Positions 22,301 through 34,200 are shown, counted from the stretch's first letter. The stretch: 64,000 bases of DNA from Axinella damicornis (GCA_963931865.1 OZ007514.1:4642084-4706083); one strand, 5' to 3'. The notes: generated from the letters alone by a model not told the origin. Numbers and translations are program-made.

Positions 22301-23892
22301 CCAGACACTCCTCGATACCCTCCCAGACAAAAAGACAACTGTAAAGTCCATTGCGGTTTCCCATCTGCTCTCACAGTTTAGTCGTGATGAGGTAGGCTGT
22401 GGACATTCTGTAGCAGTTTAGTCGTGATGAGGTAGGCTGTGGACATTCTGTAGCAGTTAACTCTACCCCTATCTAACTTGGTAATTAGCTAAGTTGCAGT
22501 CCAAGGGCCTGCATGCTGCCGTAATAATCGCAGTTGCCTCAGCAGTTCACATTTGTTGTGGAGAATTTAACTTGTGCAGTGTATACACCAACATGCATGA
22601 GAGGTTCTGTGGGCTGTACCAAATCTCCCCTACTAATATGCTTTGTGCATGTGGTGTGCTGTTGTGTAAGGGAGCACTATAGCACAAGACTATACCTTTA
22701 GTGTTCACTGTGATGAATGGTCAGTACCAAGGAGCATAAAGAGGTGAGTCTTGGAGGCTAGAACAGCATGGCACAGTTTTATCAAACGACTACGCTTTCT
22801 TATTCATGTGGTAAAAAATCTAATTACTGTGCAGTAATTGGCAATGTACGAACGTGAATTTGCCTACCCGAAATCAAAGCTGTTGACCTCAGCACATGCA
22901 GGAATTTTGCCGAGTATCACCAGGCCCACTTCCGCGTTCCACATGTGGGCCTGAGAATGAGGATAGCATATATATTATGTTGGCTATGCTTCTGTACATG
23001 AAAAGAATTTATTGTTGGGGGAAGATTAGTTGTTAAACGGCTACTTAACTTAAACCAATAATTGTATTCTTTTCTAGACAACTTAAAAACTGACCTCATT
23101 CAAGCTCCATTGGGTTTCCCAGCTTGAAAGTACCATAGATCCGGAAATTTACGCGTTAAAATAATATTATTTCACCTTTCAATTTTTCGTGTTGTTTTAT
23201 TTTCGTCGCTCAAGCACACCGATGAAAATTAAACCCTGCGAAAATGTCTTTCACGGGTAAACGTGCACATTCCCTGGACCGGATACCATGTACCGCCATT
23301 GGAGAGGAGCTGGAGCGTCAGATCAGCGCGAGCGAGGGAATGCAGCAGACACACCCATGCCGTATCGCTGATAGAGAAGGAACTGGCATCGGCTACTTAC
23401 CTCGAAAGATTTAACCTGTCTGTCTCGGCCCGCGGTTCCAACTGCCTTCAGAAGTTCACTTCCGCGATCGCGCGCTTGGGATCAGCGAATCTTCCAGGAT
23501 CCCGGACACTATCGACAGGATTCTGGTAGTGCAGCAGAGCCACACTTGTACTTTGATTCACAAAAACTCACATGTTAAGTAGAATCATAAATCATTTGAC
23601 GTTGAAAAATTTTCGTGTTTTTAATTTTCGTCGTAATGCAAAATTTCCCGATCTACGGTACACTTGTAACGAGCTATATGCTGGTATTGCAGTTACCGTA
23701 TTTCCATCCTTTTAGGCTTATCTTGGAGATTACCCGCAACGCTTCACAGAGGATGAAGCCAAGAAGAGCATCAAGGAGTTTCAGGAGAGACTCCAGAAAA
23801 TCTCCGATGAGATTGAAGAACGAAACAAAAAACTGGATGTTCCATACAAGTATTTGATGTATAAAAACATCCCCAACAGTATAACTATCTGA
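13747..23892 (+). CDS. Secreted PLAT-domain lipoxygenase, six exons, about 785 aa
   Basis: Exons 13747-14023, 15949-16326, 19463-19929, 20164-20397, 21567-22391 and 23716-23892 join with consistent phases and GT-AG borders, ending at a TGA. Residues 1-24 are a signal peptide (ACTLLAVFFCTVVSA). Exon 2 encodes the PLAT beta-barrel (about residues 93-218), which targets lipid or membrane. The catalytic domain has GVNPVVIERC, LVPIAIQL and NPIFLPGDYWIDWLLAK. Iron ligands are His459 and His464 (HYQSCH), His663 and Asn667 (SAQHAAVN) and the C-terminal Ile785 (NSITI). It should insert O2 into polyunsaturated fatty acids. Odd points: secretion, an acidic insert near residues 617-629 and Ile at the apparent Coffa position 516. 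Specificity cannot be read from the sequence. Confidence 0.92.
14024..15948 (+). other. Lipoxygenase intron 1
   Basis: Donor CAAG|GTAAAT and acceptor GTGCACAG. No recognisable gene or transposon was found inside; small open frames only. Confidence 0.7.
17470..18625. mobile_element. Putative large foldback element in lipoxygenase intron 2
   Basis: Sequence at 17475-17570 (ACTGCCTG, GATACGGGACTG, CTCAAGTCCGTGG) recurs inverted at about 18525-18620 (CAGTCCCGTATTTACAGGTAG, with the complement of GGTCAAGTCTGTAG). The arms are diverged and the exact ends and target duplication are unclear. Inside, the minus strand from 18124 opens with an ATG and about 49 clean codons (MAAYSGSFTEVKHVEFARTM...), resembling a captured first exon. 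Confidence 0.4.
18948..19090. repeat. Three tandem copies of a 47-bp unit
   Basis: Each unit contains CTTCTAGCATATTTCATGCA and GATGCGAATTCGAATTC. The third copy carries a small deletion. It lies in lipoxygenase intron 2. Confidence 0.9.
19185..19450. mobile_element. Long hairpin with poly-G/poly-C stem
   Basis: The left arm (AAGTTTGAGTGCATTAGCTT ... CCCATAGAGAATGTATT) is followed by 40 G (19275-19314), a short CAAAAGTTG loop and 27 C (19324-19350), then the inverted copy of the left arm to about 19450. It is a foldback element or a very unusual inverted duplication, just upstream of lipoxygenase exon 3. Confidence 0.8.
20429..21406. mobile_element. TTAA-flanked inverted-repeat element in lipoxygenase intron 4
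   Basis: The sequence TTAAGGTAGGAAGCATGG at 20429 recurs inverted at 21389-21406 as CCATGTTTCCTACCTTAA. The TTAA on each side resembles a piggyBac-type target, although the termini start with GG and not the usual CC. Minus-strand frames (20844-21155 and 21083-21382) occupy the interior; no transposase motif was recognised. At 978 bp it is non-autonomous. Confidence 0.55.
22382..22457 (+). repeat. Tandem 40-bp duplication spanning a splice donor
   Basis: The segment AGTCGTGATGAG|GTAGGCTG... ending TCTGTAGCAGTT occurs twice in a row. The first copy contains the real donor of lipoxygenase exon 5. Use of the second donor would add codons and a TAG stop. Confidence 0.9.
22720..22965. mobile_element. 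Truncated MULE-like family 1 element
   Basis: The sequence matches the right-hand 245 bp of the elements at 4924-5328 and 58291-58685 (AGGTGAGTCTTG, CAGTAATTGGCAATG, CCAGGCCCACTTCCGCG) and ends with a degraded GAATGAGGATA terminus. The left half is missing. It lies in lipoxygenase intron 5. Confidence 0.8.
23133..23658. mobile_element. TA-flanked TIR element in lipoxygenase intron 5
   Basis: The ends CCATAGATCCGGAAATTT and the complement of CCGTAGATCGGGAAATTT are flanked by TA on each side, as for Tc1/mariner-type insertions. The 526-bp element has no transposase. A compositionally distinct GC-rich interior (23263-23529) may be captured sequence. Confidence 0.7.
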
Positions 23893-24299
23893 AGGACTGT
23901 ACTTTGCTGCAGCTGTTTGGACAATGTATATTTAGGTTTGCACATAATCTAGCTACGGAATTTATACATCAGGCTTGCATGCATTATTGTAGCTATGCTT
24001 TATGATGACAATGTTTGTTTGAATACTTGGTGTCAGACCCGATTTTCCAGAGCAATATCTGCTGCATGCATGGAAACTGTGCCATATTAGCTATGTGTAC
24101 ATGTAGCTGATCATGATGTCATCTATCATGCATAGCGCATACAAAAGTATTCACCAGTAATTTCTAGTAATCTCCAGTAATCTCCAGTTATCACTAGTAT
24201 TCTGGCAGATACAGTAATCATTGATAGAGCTGTCAGCATCTCGCAACAGCTACGTAGCTTGCTACCTTAGTTGCAGTGCTGAAAGTGGACCCTATCCAA

Positions 24300-24327
24300 T
24301 AACAACCCCCCCCCCCACCTCCCCCCC

Positions 24328-24370
<43 letters not shown>
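24300..24370. repeat. C tract followed by (CA)n microsatellite
   Basis: Two C runs separated by ACCT lead into about 20 CA dinucleotides. Confidence 0.95.
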
Positions 24371-24373
<3 letters not shown>

Positions 24374-24555
24374 GCTTAGCTGCTTAGGTTCTTCAAATCT
24401 TAACGTGAACAGGCCAGTGGGAAAGAAAATCAAACCGCTGCACACTCCTTCAAGGACGCATGGGCTCGCACCACAGAACAACTATGAAAAATAGTGTGTT
24501 TCTAACTAATGTGATTCTGGGAAATCAGAAGGACCTATTTTGGAAATCTTTGGCA

Positions 24556-24603
24556 ACTCAAGGACACAGCATGTTTCTTAGGAAACATGCTGTGTCCTTG
24601 AGT
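24556..24603. repeat. Perfect 22-bp inverted repeat (hairpin)
   Basis: ACTCAAGGACACAGCATG is followed four bases after the arm end by its exact reverse complement. The ends are flanked by similar GGAAATC/GATTTCC words. Confidence 0.9.
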
Positions 24604-25117
24604 AGCCACAGATTTCACAGATTTCCAGACCAGATTTCCTTAGCTACAGGTTTCCAATAATCACAAGAGATATGCTAGACACGCTGTTTGTCATAGTGTC
24701 TCATCTAGCTCTCTCTTGCAGCTAGCTATGCGCATATGCATGTGCGGTCTAGCTAACCCATTCAATATTCCATTCTATATTTCACAGTCCACAAATTCGT
24801 GGGCAGTTGTATTTATACATGTTCCTCAAGCAGTTTTTTTTTTTCTGATTACACAACATGCAAAAATGTACATCTAAACGTTTTGGTGGAGTTCTTTTAT
24901 GTTTTGTGGCATCAACACAAACTGCCATTGCCGACAGTGGGTTGTCCAGTTGCAAACCACTTCCTGTTTTTGCAGACATTTATCAATCAGAATGAATCCA
25001 CTTGAACCTGACCTTGCCTATCCTACTAACTACATGATATGTGACTGAACCTGCAGTAATATTTCAGTGCTAAGCTCTGCTGTCAATGAGCAGTGGACTT
25101 CTCCTTCTTGGTCTCCC

Positions 25118-28100
25118 ATGGCAGCTGTCCACCCCCTTCCTCCTCTTGCTGCTGCTCTGGCTCTTGTAGCGACCATCCTGGCATCCTCCTCTGCCACTGA
25201 CAGCTATGTGACGTACGTCAGTGAGAATGGCTCCAACACCACCTCCTGTCTCCTAGGTGGGTCCCAGCATCCCTGTCACAACCTCTCCTATGTCATGGAA
25301 CATTTGCTGTACGATAACAACAATCTTCAGCTGCATGCTCACTATACCGTGGTAATAACATACTCTCATGCTGTTAGCTACGACACTTGTCATATTCTTC
25401 GGGATGTCAATCTTACAATAGAAGGAATTGGAAATCCAGAATCGATTCCAGTCACAGAATCGTTCGCAGTTACATTTGAATACGATGGTGACCAGAAATT
25501 GCCTGGTGTCAATTTTACAGTATCAGGGATTATCATAGGTTTTGCACAATCACCTGGTCTCTGTTTTTTACAGATTTCATCGTTGACATTTTACAACTGC
25601 ACAATTCGAACTGGTTTGTTGATAGGTAGTTCGTTTCTCAGTTTTGAACAGACTTTATTTACTTCGGTTTCGGCAGCGATTCTAGCGGGTGTTCCTGCGA
25701 GGACACAGATTGTGAACTCTGCATTCATCAATATAACAGCGGGAATGATGTTTCATCCAATTGCGACACAAAATGTGACCTACAATGTATGAACTTTCGA
25801 TCACGGACTCGGTATTCACAGGAGGAGCTCCCCCGCTATTTCTTGCATTTGATTTTGATTGTGTTAACTGTAGCTTCACTGTTGTTATTGATAGGTGTCA
25901 CTTCACAAAAAACCATCCATCATGTTTGCAGTTGCCACTAGCACTCATCACTGTTGAATCGGCTGATAATCTAGTTTCCTTCAACTGTACGAACAGCACA
26001 TTTACGAATAACCAAGTATGCATAATTGCTGTTACTGCAGGGGACCCTACATCAATAGGGGACTCTGCATCAATAGATTCAATACACATCCGTAACTGTA
26101 CATTCCGAGGAAATTCACCCGTAAATGCTAGTGTAATTCAGATCATCAATTATGAAAAGTTGCTGCTAACTATGGATTCTGTCATCGTGGATAACAACAC
26201 ACTGCCATTAGCCTCGTCCTTTTGTTTTGATACTTCTAGCCAACCAATCGTTGTGCTGCTCCAATTTCTAGCACTACACATTTCCAATACCACCTTCTCA
26301 AACAACCGTGGTACTACTTTGGGGTTAAGCAATGTGGATATTAATATACCCCCTGAAAACGTCGTCTCTTTTATTGGTAATGTCGGCAGTAGTGGTGGTG
26401 CTGTTGCACTACTAGCAGAGACGGACATCGTTTTAGCTGACGATGCACTCGTTGAGTTTGTTAACAATACAGCCATATTTGGTGGAGCAATATACATGTA
26501 CAAGTGTGCAGTAGGATCATCATGTTTCTGCGACTTTGGTTTGCCTGCACATTTTGAGGGTAACTATGCAACCAGCAGTGGAAATTCCATCTACTTTGAA
26601 GAGCCATCTCTTGTACCTGACTTCACCAACTTTCCGGCTTGGTCCTTCAACTCTTCTGATGAAATGACCACATCACCTACAACAGTAGTTGTCAGTAACC
26701 CTATCAGAATGTTCCCAGGTCAAAAAATTTCATTTGAAGCAAGTGTGATCGACTACTTTAATCAAACATCGTCCTGCATAGCTGATGCGTATTTGCAATG
26801 TGGAAAGCATTACTTCTGCAATGAGCTGCTGATCAGACTCAAAGGACCCGCTGTCACTCTATCCGATGGCTCTGTAGGTACAGATCTCACTATTGAAGTA
26901 TTAACTCAACCGCTTCAGTTACCTCTAAATATGTTTCTACACATGAAGTGCAGGAACACTCAAGCACACGAAGGGAGTGTTACTGTCCCACTCGAAATTC
27001 AGAACTGCCCTCTTGGATACAAGGCCCTCCACAGCGATAATGCTACTACTTGCCAATGCTTCAGTGACGAACATATACAGTGCGATCCACTACAACAATA
27101 ACAAGCAGTATGTATTCAGCTTGGCTACTGGTTTGGTGACGATTCTAGACTCCACTACATCACTCAGTTCCCCTATTGCTCCACAAAGTCAACTTTCTGT
27201 TCGCTCAACTTACCAGGCTACGTGTTGCTTCCCCCCAGTGTGGATGACCAATGTTCGGCCAATCGTGGTGGACTGCTGTGCATTAGCTGCAGACCAGGCT
27301 TCAACTTCACCTTTCAGGCTGTGCAGTGTGTGCCTAATGATGACAGTCACTGTGCAAATTGGATGCCTCCAATCATCCTCATCATACTCAGTGTGGCCTT
27401 TCAGTTTGTGCTAGCATTAACTCTTGTGGTAGCACTGAGGTTAAAGTTGGGGCTTGGTTCAGGGTTCCTGTATGGCCCCTTGTTCTTCCTGGCTGTCATC
27501 AATCACCTTCCTTTTGGCTACCTCAAACAATTCTCTGCATTGCAGACGATCATCTCAACCTACAGTTCCATCTTTCTGTTGAACATGCAGGTGTTTGGGG
27601 ACGTTCCTGGTGCTTCTTTGACATCAACCCGCTCCTTAACTTCTCATTCTGTTTCTTAGGTCCCCTGATTGTAGCGGTTGTACTTCTGCTAACTGTATGT
27701 CTCGCACGTAGGTGCCCTAGACTTCTCCTTATGCTTCAGGACTCACCTGTGCAGGCCATGTGTCTGCTGATCTTACTGTCCTTCTGGTCATTGGCAGACA
27801 CCAGCCTTCGTCTCATAGCATGGGTGCCTCTGCAGTCTGGAGAGGTATCAGAGACAAGGGTAGCTCTGTTTCCAGAAGCACGATATCTGCGGGATCCATA
27901 TCACATTTCTCTTTGGATCGTATCAGCAGCAGTGCTTTTATTCCTTGTCTGTTTTGCTGCACTGCTAGCCATCACTCCGCTTCTTGCCAAGAAATGCAAT
28001 CCGAACAAGATCAAGCCCATGCTGGATGAGTTCCATTCCTGCTACAAGGATGAGCACCGCTGGTATTCGGCTGTCTACTTCACTTCGTGGTTGGTTCTTC

Positions 28101-28561
28101 AGATCACAAGTCCCTACTTTTTAATCTTTCTCACTTTGCTCACGGTTCTGTTGTCAACTAATTTCATTGTTCGACCTTACAAAAATCAGTGGATGGACAG
28201 AATGGACACCTTGCTACTTACAGACTTAGTACTTCTGACATTTTTGACACATGGCAGTCCTCTGTCTGCTAGCGAGGACACAAATTTAACTATTGTGCTT
28301 GTATACACCTTGGCTCTTGCTCCTTTGTTGCTGATCACAATTGGAGGAATAATCATGATCACAGTCAGAATCAAGAACGTCTTCAAAAAGGCGATTCCAC
28401 CACCAGCAGCAGTGAGGCACCACCCTGTGGCTGACTATCATGCCATTGATCGTGATAGAGTATCCATACAGGACGTTTCAGTAGCTGGTCTGAGACGGTT
28501 TGATGAAGAACGTGAACCATTGATACGAATTATGCAACAGGAAAACGGAGATGCGATCTAA
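25118..28561 (+). pseudogene. Beta-helix / multi-TM surface-protein gene, copy 1, broken
   Basis: From the ATG the product has a signal peptide (PLAAALALVATILASSSA). A long ectodomain of short repeated strands (FxNCTI..., NNTAIFGGAIY, NVGSSGGAVALL) follows, characteristic of right-handed parallel beta-helices. Then come a cysteine-rich module (CSANRGGLLCISCRPGF) and about eight membrane spans with RPYKNQWMDRMDTLLLTDL. Such proteins form large families in sponges and other basal animals; their role is unknown. Relative to copy 2 there is a 7-base insertion shifting frame near 25787, an in-frame TAA at 27099-27101 and a one-base loss near 27607. Three lesions make it a probable pseudogene, unless they are assembly errors. 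Confidence 0.8.
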
Positions 28562-28977
28562 GGAAAACGGAGATGCGATCTAAGTGCTGTGGCTACAAAT
28601 CTGCTGATTTCATTCAAGTGTGTTCCATTTTACGAGCGTAAACATTATGTAGCTACATGTGTGTGTTTCTACTGTATCGCCCAGTCATAAAATTGATAAT
28701 GAGTGTGTAATCTAATTTCATTTACTTTAACTCTTTACCAACCATAAGAAACAGCTTAAGGAAGCAAAATCCTGTATTAAAGTATAACGCCTAGTAATAA
28801 ATTCCCCATATAAATTCTTATGGCTTATGGGAGCTCATGACGGCTTTTGCAGTCATTGGTTGGTAAAGAGTTAAAGGAGCTCCTTGGTACCCTGAACGAG
28901 TCATACCAGTTTAGCTAGTTCGCCATTCCAGTCCATGGGAGATCAAGAGAGAGAAGTCCTTGCAGTGGATTCCTCAC

Positions 28978-29170
28978 CTGGAACATGGGACTGGAACATG
29001 GGACTGGAACATGGGACTGGAACATGGGACTGGAACATGGGACTGGAACATGGGACTGGAACATGGGACTGGAACATGGGACTGGAACATGGGACTGGAA
29101 CATGGGACTGGAACATGGGACTGGAACATGGGACTGCAACATGGGACTGGAACATGGGACTGCAACATGG
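28978..29170. repeat. 13-bp minisatellite GGAACATGGGACT
   Basis: About 14 tandem copies with a few GCAACATGGGACT variants. The 13-bp period opens overlapping frames on both strands, which are artefacts. A single inverted unit is present at 44337-44355 in duplication unit B, so the array expanded in unit A only. Confidence 0.95.
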
Positions 29171-29286
29171 CTCAGTGGTCACCATCATATACCATAACCC
29201 ACTCTCTCGCTGACAGAATCAATAGTGGATTTCTTACACCCATTATTGTAAGATTGACATCCCCTAAAATACAACAAGTGACGTAG

Positions 29287-29536
29287 CTCGAGAGTATGTT
29301 ATCACTACTGTGTAGTGAGCATGCAGCTCCAGATTGCTGTTACTGCACAGCAAATGTTCCATGACATAGGAGAGGTTGTGACAGGGATGCTGGGACCCAC
29401 CTAGGAGACAGGAGGTGGTGTTGGATCCATTCTCATTGACGTACGTCACATAGCTGTCGGTGGACGAGGAGGACGCCAGGATGGTCGCTACCAGTGCCAG
29501 AGCAGCAGCAAGAGGAGGAAGGGGGTGGACAGCTGC
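29287..29536 (-). pseudogene. Inverted 5' fragment of the beta-helix family
   Basis: The minus strand encodes the family's leader and first strands (AAVHPLPPLAAALALVAT, SYVTYVNENGSNTTS, HPCHNLSYVMEHLL). The fragment stops after about 83 residues, next to the 13-bp minisatellite. It is truncated and inverted relative to both full copies. Confidence 0.85.
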
Positions 29537-29584
29537 CCAAGTTCCAGTCCCAAGTTCCAGTCCCAATTTGCAGTCCCACTCACA

Positions 29585-30575
29585 GCAGTTGCCTGGTGTC
29601 AATTTTTCACAGTGATAGGGATAGAGTTTCACAACATGGCAGCCTCACTTTTGTCTGCACACTTCAAATAGGATTGTTTATAGGTATAGCTAGCAAGTTC
29701 ACTTCTCAGTTTTAAACAGTGTCTCTTTACTTCACATTCGACAGTGTCCTTATCCCATGAGCATAATAATACAGATTGTGAACTGTACATTCATCAACAT
29801 ATCATAGGGAGTGTATATCGATTCGTTAGCAACGGAAGATGTGATCTTCGAACTTTCTAGCTATCTATCGTAGGCTCATTATAATCATCACTATTCATAG
29901 GAGCAGCTCCCCCACAATTGCACCGTCATCCCCAACCAACAAGTTATGCATAGTGCTAACTGCAGTGTCACTGATGGCCACAAACGATCCACCAGTTAAC
30001 GTTGGTTCACCACTTATTGTTATTACTGCTTAATCCATCACTCATCGTAATTTCAATGATCATTAGCTAGTAATCTATCAGATGCACCAACAACGCATTT
30101 ATTAATAACCAAGCACTGAGGCATAAGTGCTGTTATGGCAGGAGACTCGGCATCAATAAGCATCCGTAATACATGCTAGTCAGACTAACTCCAGTGTAGC
30201 TATACATATATTAACTGCTCTGTTGTACCAACACCATCCCATTAGCCCCTGCCGTTTGCTGTGCTGTTGTTATTCAACCTATATACATCTTTCCAATACC
30301 ACCTTGAAGTCTCATGGTACTGCTTTGGGGTTAAGTATATAATCAGTCCTAAGTGTCCATTTATTTTCTCAGCAATCACAAGCCGTTGCATGGAGCCTAC
30401 TCTGACAGTCACTGTGGCTACTTCTCTGCACATTTTGAACATAACCACGCAACCATGGCATTCATGGACATTCCATATACTGTAACTGTCAAGAGCCATC
30501 AGTTGTACCCTCCTTCTCATCAACTCTGACCACACCACCTAAAACAGCAGTTATCAATAACCCTATCAGAATGTA
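29585..30575 (+). pseudogene. Degenerate beta-helix family middle segment (unit A)
   Basis: Nucleotide similarity to 41075-42295 is recognisable in order: TTGCCTGGTGTCAATTTT, AGATTGTGAACTGTACATTC, CCCATTAGCCCCTGCC, GGTACTGCTTTGGGGTTAAG, AACCCTATCAGAATGT. It has many frameshifts and deletions and no sustained open frame. The counterpart in unit B is 46380-47290. Confidence 0.8.
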
Positions 30576-31201
30576 TAAAAATAATTCAATCCAATATAAT
30601 TTTATAAAAGATATCATTTGAAGCAATTATGATTGATCAAACATAAAAGAAAAAATATGAAAGCAGGCAACTTTAGCAAATGAAGAAGCATGTTAACTTC
30701 TGTCCTACACTGAAAATGGTGCAGTCCAGTCCACCGGTCCAGTGAATATCAAGTCGCCTAGCAAAAATCGATAATTGATCCCCCCCCCCCCCCGCGTTTC
30801 CGTCATTTCTGCGAAGTCCACTTGCCCCATTTTTTCCCAGTTTACTTTGGCCGCTATTGCGGGAGATGTGCGCCGAATTTATAGCTATCGCCCTCGACGT
30901 TCACCGCTTAGAAATCTAGCGGCATACATTCAAGGTGTCAGTGCAGCCACGCCTCTGCAGGAAGTTCGTCTTCTGAGCTGAGAACTAGAAGTGGGCGCGG
31001 CTCTGAATTAGTCTGGACCCGGTACCCCACCCGTACCCGCACTGACATGATGAATATGACACTACGTCATCACGATATATTTGTTTCCGCTTTTAAGGTC
31101 TCCAGCTTGTTGAAGGAACTTGCATTTGTCCATCGTCTGGCAAGGAGCCCTTGGCATAACTATAACGTCGTTCGCGATCGCAGGTGCGGTTAGTCTCAAG
31201 A

Positions 31202-34200
31202 ATGTCAAAAATACTGCCAAAGAGGGGCTCACTGCGTGCTGAAGATGTAGAACTAACCCAGCAAAAGCTGGGCATGGTTTCTAGGGCTCGGAGACAAGTC
31301 TCAGTAACTGTTGAGGAACAAAGCCTGGAGTCTCGGAAGCGAGCTGACGCAATACAAAAGAAAGCTTATTCTGAACTCATTAATGTACGTTTGCATTAAT
31401 GAAAGGGGGTAGGGCTCTATCAAGCAGTGTATCAGTTTAATAAGTTTCTTGCGTTGTAAATTTTGCAGGAAGAATACCATCCAATTGAAATTAAGGACCT
31501 GTACACCGACCTGAAGGATGGAGAGCGCCTCATTAAACTTCTGAAAGTGATCTCTGGAAAGGAAATACCAGTCCAAACCAGCAGAGAAAGCATGCCCGAG
31601 GCTGCAGAGAAGTTTATGAGCCTTGTGAGGATCCAGACAGCACTTGAATTTCTGCAGCAATATGCTAATGTAAGTATTATGTTAACTATAGTAGCTACAT
31701 TTGATAACTTGTATTATTTGTTGGCTCAGGTAAAGCTGGAGAATATCCGACCAATTGATATTGAGCAAGGAAAGGAGAAAGAAACTCTGGCCCTGACATG
31801 GGCTCTCATGCAGTATCGAATTGAAAGTGAGGAGTTCGAACTATTTTTCCATTGATAAACTTATTTTGATGTAGCTATATGATAGAGCTATAGTAATGTT
31901 GCTATAGCTATCTGCACGATCAACATCCTCCGATTAGTTCAGCTAACTATAGTTTGTAAAACTGCATGCAGTACAACTGTCACTATAGCAACAAGTAAGG
32001 TGCAGCATCATAGAATGAGGTTAACTGCCTTGTAGCCCTATTAACATAATTCATAATGGGAGGTACAACAATTCCAGGTATTGCTTACATTTCATGTGGG
32101 AGGAACAACGGTATGCAGCTTGTACTGTATTAGGTGTCAAATGAATATAGTACAACACTGTTCTCAGAATCAACAGATTCAACACAGTACACTGCAGTAT
32201 ATGAAATATTGTACTCAGTATATGTAGTTAGTACAAATCGTAAGTACACAACTAATCGGGTTGCTGGTGCAATAACAAACTGAGTGTATTCATTGTCTAA
32301 TATAATATTATATACGTGCAAAAGAGTCAGCCTAAAGTATATAACATACAGTACACATTGCATGGAGGGCATGGTCGAAAGACTAGTATAGTGTAGTGAA
32401 GCGGACTCTAATTCCCCTTTCTGGCTTTCTGATTTCATATAGTGTGCTAGTCTCAATATCAGACTCCCATACCCAAAGGGGGAGGGGGAGTCTGATACAG
32501 TTGCATACAGATCATGGGCTACAGCTTGCGTGAGGATTGGTATAAGTGCCAGGTGTTACGAGGCTCTCAAGGAGGTGCTACTAGATGAATAATTGAGTTA
32601 CTATCAATTCACTGTCTCCACACTTAACCACCTGTGAAGTGCCACAACCACCAATCCGATTCATGCCACCGAAATTCCGCAGGCTACTGCAAATTGCAAC
32701 ACTGTACCAGACTCCCCCTCCCCCTTTGGGTTGGGTGTCTGCATGGTTCCGAGGCTAGTAGTGCACATCACTGAAAGAAGTTGTGTACAAATTTCCGGTG
32801 TTCACCATTCAGAAAGTGGGGTCCTAGCGTAATCAACCGATTATCGCACAGATTTTGTACCTGGGTCCACAGCTCCAAGTAGCAACGTCCTACAAACTTC
32901 GAACTTGCACGAACTTGCACTTCAAAACGTGGGCTATAGTCCAATTGTAGTTATGAAGGGTATGATGAATTTCCTAATTTTTCTCAGCTAAGCGGTCAGA
33001 GCGGTTTCGATCGTACCTATTATTGCGCAGTGTTACGTATTATCATGCAGCCGTAGAGAACCTGAATGGTATTTCTCGCACAGAGAGCATATCCTCCATT
33101 AAAACCTTACAGAAAAATGCACAAAAAGGCAGGTACCGTAGAGACCGGTTAATAGGCACATGCAGCTATTAAGCGCATAATTTTAAACAAGCGCATACTT
33201 CCTTCTTGTCCTTACGTATCATTTAATTAGCGCATACGCCAAAAAAATGCTGACGTGTCGATGTGTGTTCGAGAGTTAGCGAGACACACTACTACAGATC
33301 GTGCATGTAAGTGTTCGATATCCAGCGTAGCTTTGAGAGTGCCGGGTGCACTCTCAAAGCTACGCTGGATATCGAACACTTACATGACAACTCTCGAGGG
33401 ACGTAGCCTACTACCATGCACCTCTCCGTTCGCAAGGCACACAGTGTGGCACTTGAAATTGATGGTGTAGCCATCGTTTCTGTCCTCGTGTGTAAGTTGA
33501 AGAATCTCGCCACCGACATGCAGTACGGGACCATACTCCCTTGCAGATAAGATGACATCGCTCACAACATCTTCGTCAGCTTGCCATGATCGGGATCCGC
33601 ATTGCCGCTAATAAGCGTATACTCATAATAAGTGCATACTTTCTTGCTGCTGCATGCGATAAGCGCATGCGCCTATTAACCAGTCTCTACGGTAAAGACA
33701 GCTGATGGTCTCTAATTTGTGGTATGTGGCTGTGCTTCCGTTCACATTACATAAACTTCCGACAGGAGTGCATTGAGCCGGCAGAGACGGAGCGCATCGA
33801 GCCGCCTTCGGCGGCTCGATGCACTCCTGCTTCCGAGTACTTGTCAGTTATAATAATTATGGGCTGGGCAGAGCTGTGCAATAATAGGTTCTGCACAATA
33901 ATTGGTTGCTTGTGCTATATCTGCCATGAATGGCCCATTTTTAACAGTGCATGCACTCATTGCAGTAATGCAGTATCATATAACTTCTGGCAGTACCAAG
34001 GTACCTATGTTTACATTATTTTCGGTGATAGAGATGATGGATCCGGAGGAGGCTGATCAAAAAGAACAGCCACCTGGTTCCAATTGCCAAGCTCTTGAAG
34101 TGGACCACCAGGAGCAGACAAGGTAACAATGTATTACTGTATAGCAGGAAAATTTGGTGGGGTTTTTAATTTGGCGATTTGGCGGTGTAGGAAAAAATGG

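Noticed and set aside
28915..29286. Overlapping repetitive ORFs (GTWDWNMGLEH and similar)
   Set aside because: They are translations of the 13-bp minisatellite in multiple frames.
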